DNA of 64,000 nt. Origin: Lentzea nigeriaca. Lineage in GTDB: Bacteria > Actinomycetota > Actinomycetes > Mycobacteriales > Pseudonocardiaceae. The stretch lies in contig NZ_JAFBCX010000003.1 in the NCBI RefSeq assembly GCF_016907955.1, positions 248,001 to 312,000 on the forward strand, read 5' to 3'. This document shows positions 59,574-64,000 of the stretch, piece by piece (within the stretch, counting starts at the first letter, position 1; the number at the start of each line of letters is the position of its first letter). A model generated the notes under the pieces. The model was not told the DNA's origin and did no database searches. It saw nothing but the letters and a program-made list of their open reading frames with translations. Made by a program: the position numbers and the translations under genes.

Positions 59574-60427
59574 AGGCCGCTCTGGCCGAACGCGCGGCGG
59601 ACGTCCGCGCCGCGTGGCCTCCACTGCCGCGCCGAACCCGCCCGCAGCGCACGGTGCTCGCCATCCGCACACCGCTCTCCCGCCGAACCACGACCATCCT
59701 CACCGTCGGATCGCTGGCCGTGCCGTTCGCCTGCTGGGTGGTGCTGAGCGCGACCGGCGCCGTGCCCGCCACGTTCCTGCCGTCGCCGGGCGCCGTGCTG
59801 TCCGTCGGCTGGGAGATGGCGAGATCGGGCGAGCTCGCGGTCGACGCGTGGACGACGACCCGGCGGGTGCTGGAAGGCTTCGGGCTCGCCGTGGTGGTGT
59901 CGGTGCCGCTCGGCATCCTGATGGGCACCTTCCACGCGGGGCAGGCGGCGTTCGAGCCCGTGATCGGGCTGCTGCGGTATCTGCCGGCGAGCGCGTTCAT
60001 CCCGTTGCTCATCATCTGGCTCGGGCTCGGCGAACCCTCCAAGATCGCCATCCTGTTCATCGGCACGGTCTTCTTCAACACGCTGATGACCGCCGACGTC
60101 GTTCGGGGTGTGCCGCGCGCGCTCATCGACGTCTCCTACACGCTCGGCGCCCACCGCGGCGAGGTGCTGCGCAAGGTCGTGGTACCGCACTCGTTGCCCG
60201 GCATCATCGACGCCATCCGGGTCAACGCGGCGGCGGCGTGGAACTTCGTGGTGGTGGCGGAGCTGGTCAACTCCACGGCAGGGCTCGGCTACCGGATCGT
60301 TCGCGCGCAACGCTTCCTGCAGACGGACAAGATCTTCGCGGTGCTCGTCGTGATCGGCGTCATCGGCGTGACGATCGACGTGGCCCTGCGCCTGGTGCGT
60401 ACTCGGGTGGGGCGGTGGGCCGCGTGA
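59570..60427 (+). CDS. ABC importer permease, SsuC/NrtB/TauC type
   Basis: 285 residues; TTG at 59570 overlapping the binding-protein stop. After a basic cytoplasmic lead of ~35 residues there are about six membrane helices. The EAA loop contacting the ATPase is YTLGAHRGEVLRKVVVPHSL followed by PGIIDAIRVNAAAAW, which is the family signature. It forms the channel of the importer as a homodimer. Its stop overlaps the ATPase start as GTGA. Confidence 0.88.
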   Translation: MKAALAERAADVRAAWPPLPRRTRPQRTVLAIRTPLSRRTTTILTVGSLAVPFACWVVLSATGAVPATFLPSPGAVLSVGWEMARSGELAVDAWTTTRRVLEGFGLAVVVSVPLGILMGTFHAGQAAFEPVIGLLRYLPASAFIPLLIIWLGLGEPSKIAILFIGTVFFNTLMTADVVRGVPRALIDVSYTLGAHRGEVLRKVVVPHSLPGIIDAIRVNAAAAWNFVVVAELVNSTAGLGYRIVRAQRFLQTDKIFAVLVVIGVIGVTIDVALRLVRTRVGRWAA

Positions 60428-61197
60428 CGCTGGAACTCGTCGACGTCTCCATGGACTACCGCCTGCGCGGCAAGGAGAAGCGCGCACTCGACAGCGTGAA
60501 CCTCACGGTGTCCCCGCGCGAGTTCCTCTGCGTCGTGGGCGCGAGCGGCTCCGGGAAGTCGACCCTGCTGTCTCTGGTCGCCGGTCTCACGATGCCGACC
60601 AGCGGCCAGATCACCATCGAGGGCCACCCGATCACCGGCCCTGGACCGGACCGCGGGCTGGTCTTCCAGGCCGGATCGCTCTACCCGTGGCGCACGGTGG
60701 AGCGCAATGTCGCTTTTGGACTCGAGCTGCTCGGGCTCGACGCGGCCGAACGCAGCCGCCGGGTCGACTGGTACCTCGCCGAGACCGGCCTCGCGGAGGT
60801 CCGACGGTCGCTGCCGCGCCAGCTGTCCGGCGGCCAGCAGCAACGCGTCGCGATCGCGAGGGCCCTGGTCTGCGAACCGGCCGTGCTGCTGCTCGACGAG
60901 CCGTTCGGCGCGCTCGACGTGCAGACCAAGGAGGACATGCAGCTGTTGATCAGGCAGATCTGGCGCGACACGGGCACCACCGTGCTCATGGTCACCCACG
61001 ACGTCGAGGAGGCCGTGTTCCTGGGCACCAGGGTCGTCGTGCTCGCGAGCGAGCCCGGCCGGGTCGCCGCCGACCTCCGCATCCCGCTCGCGGAGGATCG
61101 CAGCCTCGCGACCAAGCGCTCACCGGCGTTCCTCGAACTGCGGGCGTCCATTGAGGACATGGTCCGCGCCCAGCACCGCGGTGGGGTGACCGCGTGA
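60424..61197 (+). CDS. ABC importer ATPase, SsuB/NrtD/TauB type
   Basis: 257 residues; GTG at 60424. Walker A GASGSGKST (~39-47), Q-loop VFQAGSLYPW, signature LSGGQQQRVAIARAL, Walker B VLLLDEPFGALD, and switch His in VLMVTHDVEEAV are all intact. PFGALDVQTKEDMQLLIRQI is typical of the nitrate/sulfonate/taurine clade. The stop overlaps the start of the sensor kinase gene as GTGA, an unusual fusion of an import operon with a conservon. Confidence 0.9.
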   Translation: MTLELVDVSMDYRLRGKEKRALDSVNLTVSPREFLCVVGASGSGKSTLLSLVAGLTMPTSGQITIEGHPITGPGPDRGLVFQAGSLYPWRTVERNVAFGLELLGLDAAERSRRVDWYLAETGLAEVRRSLPRQLSGGQQQRVAIARALVCEPAVLLLDEPFGALDVQTKEDMQLLIRQIWRDTGTTVLMVTHDVEEAVFLGTRVVVLASEPGRVAADLRIPLAEDRSLATKRSPAFLELRASIEDMVRAQHRGGVTA

Positions 61198-63533
61198 GAC
61201 TCCACGGGCACTCCATCGGCCGCAAGCTCAACCTGCTGATCGTGCCTCCGCTGGTCGCGGCGGTCCTCGTGGCCGTGCCGTTCCTCCTCGGCCAGGCCGG
61301 GGACGCGGGATCGGCCTCGGGCACCGCGACGTCCGCACGGCAGGTGCGCGAACTGGGCGGCCTCATCTGGGAACTGCAGAAGGAACGCGTGCTCACGGCC
61401 GCGCACCTCGCCGCGCCCACGGGTGACGGCGAGAACCTCAAGCGCCAGCACGGCAACGTGGACAAGGCGGTCGAGGACGTGCGTGCCGCACTCGGGTCGA
61501 CCATGTCCGACGAGCTCACGAACGCGTTGGTGCGCCTGGGTTCGCTGACCGGGCTGCGGCAGAACGCCCTGCGCGGCGGCGCCTCGTCCGACGGCGTCGC
61601 GCGGACGTACCACGCCACGATCAGCGCGATCATCGACTCGCTGCGCCTCGTTCCGCAGCCGACCGGCGACGCGGAGGGCACGAGGCAGCTCACCGCGCTC
61701 GAAGCGCTGCTGCGTGCCACCGAGCAGCACTCCCTGCGCGACACCGGCCTGATCATCGCCGCGACGAGGAGGCAGACCGGGCAGGATCTGCTGAACGACG
61801 CCGTGATGCAGGCGGACGCGTTCACGGAGCGGTTCGTGCAGCAGGCCGACGCGGAGCACGCCGCACTGGTCGTGACGGTGGAGGAAGGACCGGAGGCGCG
61901 CAGGGTCGGCGAGCTCGCCACCCGGCTGCCCGGCCAGCCGAACCCGGCGTTCGCGGCGGAAGCGCTGACCGCGGTGACCGCGCAGGCCGAGCTGCGCAAG
62001 GCCGCGCAGGACACGGTCACCGACGAGATCGCCGCGGCGGCCTCGGCGCGGGCGACCAGCGCCACCGTCGTCGCGTGGACCGTCGGCGCGGGCGGTGCCG
62101 CGCTGTTCGTCCTGGTCGTGTGGCTCGTGATCGTCGTCCGCCGCTCGATCGCGAACCCGTTGCGCAACCTCACCGACGCGGCGGGCGCGGTGGCCGATCT
62201 CGCCGGCCGCGAGCTGGTGCGCGTCTCCGACACCGAGACGGCGGACGAGCAGGTGCCGCTGCTGCGCGAGATCGAGGTGTCGTCGGGCAACGAGCTCGGC
62301 AGGCTCGCCGAGGCGTTCAACCGCGTGCAGGGCACCGCGGCGCAGCTCGTGGAACGGCAGGCGGTCACGCGGCAGAACGTGAGCCTGATGTTCGCCAACG
62401 TCGCCAAGCGCACGCAGAGCCTCGTCAGCAGGCAGCTCGCGCTCGTCGACGAGCTGGAGCGCGACGAGCAGAACGAGCGGCTGCTCGCCAGCCTGTACCA
62501 GCTCGACCACCTCTCCACCCGGTTGCGGCGCACCGCCGACAACCTGCTCGTGATCGCGGGCGCCCGCGAGGACGGCAAGCTGTCCGGCCCGATGGAGCTC
62601 GGCACCGTCCTGCGTTCGGCGCTGGCGGAGATCGAGGACTACCAACGGGTCCGGCTCGGCTCCGTCAGCAAGATCACGATGCCGTCCTCGCTCGGCTCGG
62701 ACCTGATCCTGTTGTTCGCGGAACTGCTGGACAACGCGACCTCGTTCTCGCCACCGGAGTCCACTGTGGAGGTCGGCACGGCACGCGCGGCCGACGGCTC
62801 CTGCGTCGTGAAGATCGTCGACCACGGCATCGGGATGACCGAGGCCAGGCTCGCCGAGGAGAACCTGCGCCTGGTGGACCGCGAACGGCTGGACATCACG
62901 CCGACCAGCGTGCTGGGTCTGTTCGTGGTGGGCCGGCTGGCGCGCCGGCATTCCCTCGCCGTCGACCTGCTCCCGACCGAGGGCGGCGGCGTCACCGCGC
63001 GGGTGATGGTGCCGTCCCGGCTGCTGAGGCAGGACGACCGGCCTTCGCGGTCGTCGCTGCTGGCGCCCGCGCCACCGGCACCGCTGGACGGCAGGGTGTT
63101 CGGCTGGTTCATGGACGAGCCGACCACGACGTTGCCGGTCATGAGCGACCAGACCACGACGTTGCCCGTCGTGAGCGACGAGCCCGAGCACCTGGCGGGC
63201 GAGCTGACCGCGGAGATCACGCTGGTGTCGTCGGCCATCGCGCGGGTGGCGGTCCAGCCGCAGCCCGCCCCACCACCGCCCGCGATGGCACCGGAGCAGG
63301 CGGGACGCGCGGGGCTGACCCGGCGGGTGCCGGGCGCCAACCTCGCCCCGAGCCTGCGCACCAGCACCGGCACGACCGCGAAGCCGGCCGCGCCGGCTGC
63401 CGAGAACACCGCCTCCTGGCAGGACCGCGACCCCGCCGCCGAACGAGCCGCGCTCGACGCGTTCGCGGACGGTCTGGCACTGGGCGCCGCCGCCGGAGCA
63501 GGCACGCAACCCACGAGAGAAGGCACTGAATGA
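61194..63533 (+). CDS. cvnA: Conservon-type sensor histidine kinase with NIT domain (CvnA-like)
   Basis: 779 residues; GTG at 61194. Membrane helix ~12-33, extracytoplasmic NIT (nitrate/nitrite-sensing-like) domain ~45-280 (RELGGLIWELQKERVLTAAH is its opening helix), second membrane helix ~288-312, HAMP, then a kinase core. The core has LYQLDHLSTRLRRTADNLLV with the phosphoacceptor-like His, N-box ELLDNATSFSPP (~510), and G1 DHGIGM (~543). A ~200-residue Pro/Thr-rich tail ends the protein. CvnA kinases work with CvnB, CvnC and the GTPase CvnD in G-protein-like complexes. Direct coupling to an importer suggests that it senses the imported compound. Confidence 0.88.
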   Translation: MRLHGHSIGRKLNLLIVPPLVAAVLVAVPFLLGQAGDAGSASGTATSARQVRELGGLIWELQKERVLTAAHLAAPTGDGENLKRQHGNVDKAVEDVRAALGSTMSDELTNALVRLGSLTGLRQNALRGGASSDGVARTYHATISAIIDSLRLVPQPTGDAEGTRQLTALEALLRATEQHSLRDTGLIIAATRRQTGQDLLNDAVMQADAFTERFVQQADAEHAALVVTVEEGPEARRVGELATRLPGQPNPAFAAEALTAVTAQAELRKAAQDTVTDEIAAAASARATSATVVAWTVGAGGAALFVLVVWLVIVVRRSIANPLRNLTDAAGAVADLAGRELVRVSDTETADEQVPLLREIEVSSGNELGRLAEAFNRVQGTAAQLVERQAVTRQNVSLMFANVAKRTQSLVSRQLALVDELERDEQNERLLASLYQLDHLSTRLRRTADNLLVIAGAREDGKLSGPMELGTVLRSALAEIEDYQRVRLGSVSKITMPSSLGSDLILLFAELLDNATSFSPPESTVEVGTARAADGSCVVKIVDHGIGMTEARLAEENLRLVDRERLDITPTSVLGLFVVGRLARRHSLAVDLLPTEGGGVTARVMVPSRLLRQDDRPSRSSLLAPAPPAPLDGRVFGWFMDEPTTTLPVMSDQTTTLPVVSDEPEHLAGELTAEITLVSSAIARVAVQPQPAPPPPAMAPEQAGRAGLTRRVPGANLAPSLRTSTGTTAKPAAPAAENTASWQDRDPAAERAALDAFADGLALGAAAGAGTQPTREGTE

Positions 63534-63967
63534 GCGCGCTTCCCGCCGCACGGACGAGCGTCGAGGCACAGAACTTCAACTGGCTCGTGACCCGGTTCGC
63601 GCAAGCCACCCCCGGCGCACTGGCCGCGATCGCGGTGTCGTCCGACGGTCTGCTCATCGCGATGTCGACGGATCTGGTGCGGGAGAACGCCGATCGGCTG
63701 GCGGCGATCACCTCGGCCATGCTGAGCCTCGCGGGCGGCGTCTCGGACTGCCACCCGCTCGGCGGGCCGGACAAGGTCATCGTCGAGCTGGGGCACGGCT
63801 ACCTGATCGTCTCCACCATCAGCATCGGCTGCGCGCTCGGCGTGCTGGCGTCCAAACAGGCCGGTCTCGGCACGATCGGCTACGAGATGGCGATGTTCGC
63901 CAACCGCGCCAGCGCCGTGCTCACCCCGCAGGTGATCGAGGAACTCAAGTTCACGGTCGGGCGGTAA
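63530..63967 (+). CDS. cvnB: Roadblock/LC7-domain protein (CvnB-like)
   Basis: 145 residues; ATG overlaps the kinase stop (ATGA). FNWLVTRFAQATPGALAAIA, then VSSDGLLIAMSTDLVRENAD and RLAAITSAMLSLAGGVSDCH, is the roadblock/LC7 fold of CvnB/MglB-like proteins that regulate small GTPases. YLIVSTISIGCALGVLASKQ is the second strand-helix unit. Length is typical. It is the second gene of a conservon; the third gene begins four bases after its stop. Confidence 0.9.
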   Translation: MSALPAARTSVEAQNFNWLVTRFAQATPGALAAIAVSSDGLLIAMSTDLVRENADRLAAITSAMLSLAGGVSDCHPLGGPDKVIVELGHGYLIVSTISIGCALGVLASKQAGLGTIGYEMAMFANRASAVLTPQVIEELKFTVGR

Positions 63968-63971
63968 GGAC

Positions 63972-64000
63972 ATGCAGGACCGCGAGGTCTCGCTGCTGCG
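63972..64000 (+). CDS. Start of the next conservon gene (CvnC-like, DUF742), truncated by the window
   Basis: ATG at 63972 after GTAAGGA, four bases beyond the cvnB-like stop; only MQDREVSLL is visible. Conservon order predicts a DUF742 protein (CvnC) here, then a Ras-like GTPase (CvnD). The family call rests on synteny alone. Confidence 0.5.

Noticed and set aside
60681-63569. A 962-codon minus-strand open frame opposite the ABC ATPase and sensor kinase
   Set aside because: The plus strand carries intact ABC ATPase and kinase motifs; the minus product is low-complexity shadow.

Overview
The window is high-GC DNA with long overlapping genes, many GTG and TTG starts and ATGA/GTGA stop-start overlaps. 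It encodes actinomycete hallmarks: a SARP regulator, conservon-type signalling proteins, an iniBAC-like operon and ECF41 and HxlR regulators. It reads as a chromosomal segment of a filamentous actinomycete, most likely Pseudonocardiales (Lentzea, Saccharothrix, Actinosynnema or Amycolatopsis relatives). The genus is inference. I saw no rRNA, tRNA, CRISPR array, integrase or complete insertion sequence.

Layout. 1-301 is the end of a SARP-type regulator. 350-11890 (minus strand) is a polymorphic-toxin locus: a 3144-residue secreted RHS protein with a HINT autoprocessing domain and a short toxin tip, followed by six small genes, two of them tandem Imm53-type immunity genes. 11984-15122 holds a lipoprotein, a divergent HxlR/truncated-globin pair, and an ECF41 sigma factor divergent from a flavin reductase/SnoaL operon across a symmetric promoter pair. 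15123-15753 is a gene-free island of 54-bp repeats. 15754-23787 is a divergent module: LuxR/membrane protein/Hsp70-like on one side, two acidic IniB-type proteins and two dynamin-like GTPases on the other. 23797-37087 is mixed: an amino acid permease, a vanadium-haloperoxidase/PAP2 enzyme, a MmcQ/YjbR protein, a 1442-residue modular surface protein, an MDR oxidoreductase with a divergent MmyB-type regulator, a ClpC-like ATPase and a lipoate-ligase-like protein.

37089-53634 is the most interesting part: a compact gene cluster that looks like a hydrazine (N-N bond) natural-product pathway. It encodes two lysine/ornithine N-hydroxylase paralogues, a methionyl-tRNA-synthetase-like protein, a DAO-family flavoenzyme, a free-standing cupin, two ATP-grasp ligases, two acyl-CoA-dehydrogenase-fold flavoenzymes, a B12-binding radical SAM enzyme, a BBE-type FAD oxidoreductase, an MFS exporter and a LuxR regulator. 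The expected logic is lysine N6-hydroxylation, N-N coupling to an amino acid by the MetRS-like plus cupin pair, release of a hydrazino acid by the DAO enzyme, then ATP-grasp ligation and flavin or radical tailoring. In the systems I recall, cupin and MetRS-like parts are fused; here they are separate genes.

53636-56977 is a catabolic operon (DAO, amidohydrolase, LacI) behind two tandem palindromes. 57421-64000 is a continuous plus-strand operon: an agmatinase-family ureohydrolase (possibly a guanidine hydrolase), a nitrate/taurine-type ABC importer, and a conservon (NIT-domain sensor kinase, roadblock protein, start of a third gene).
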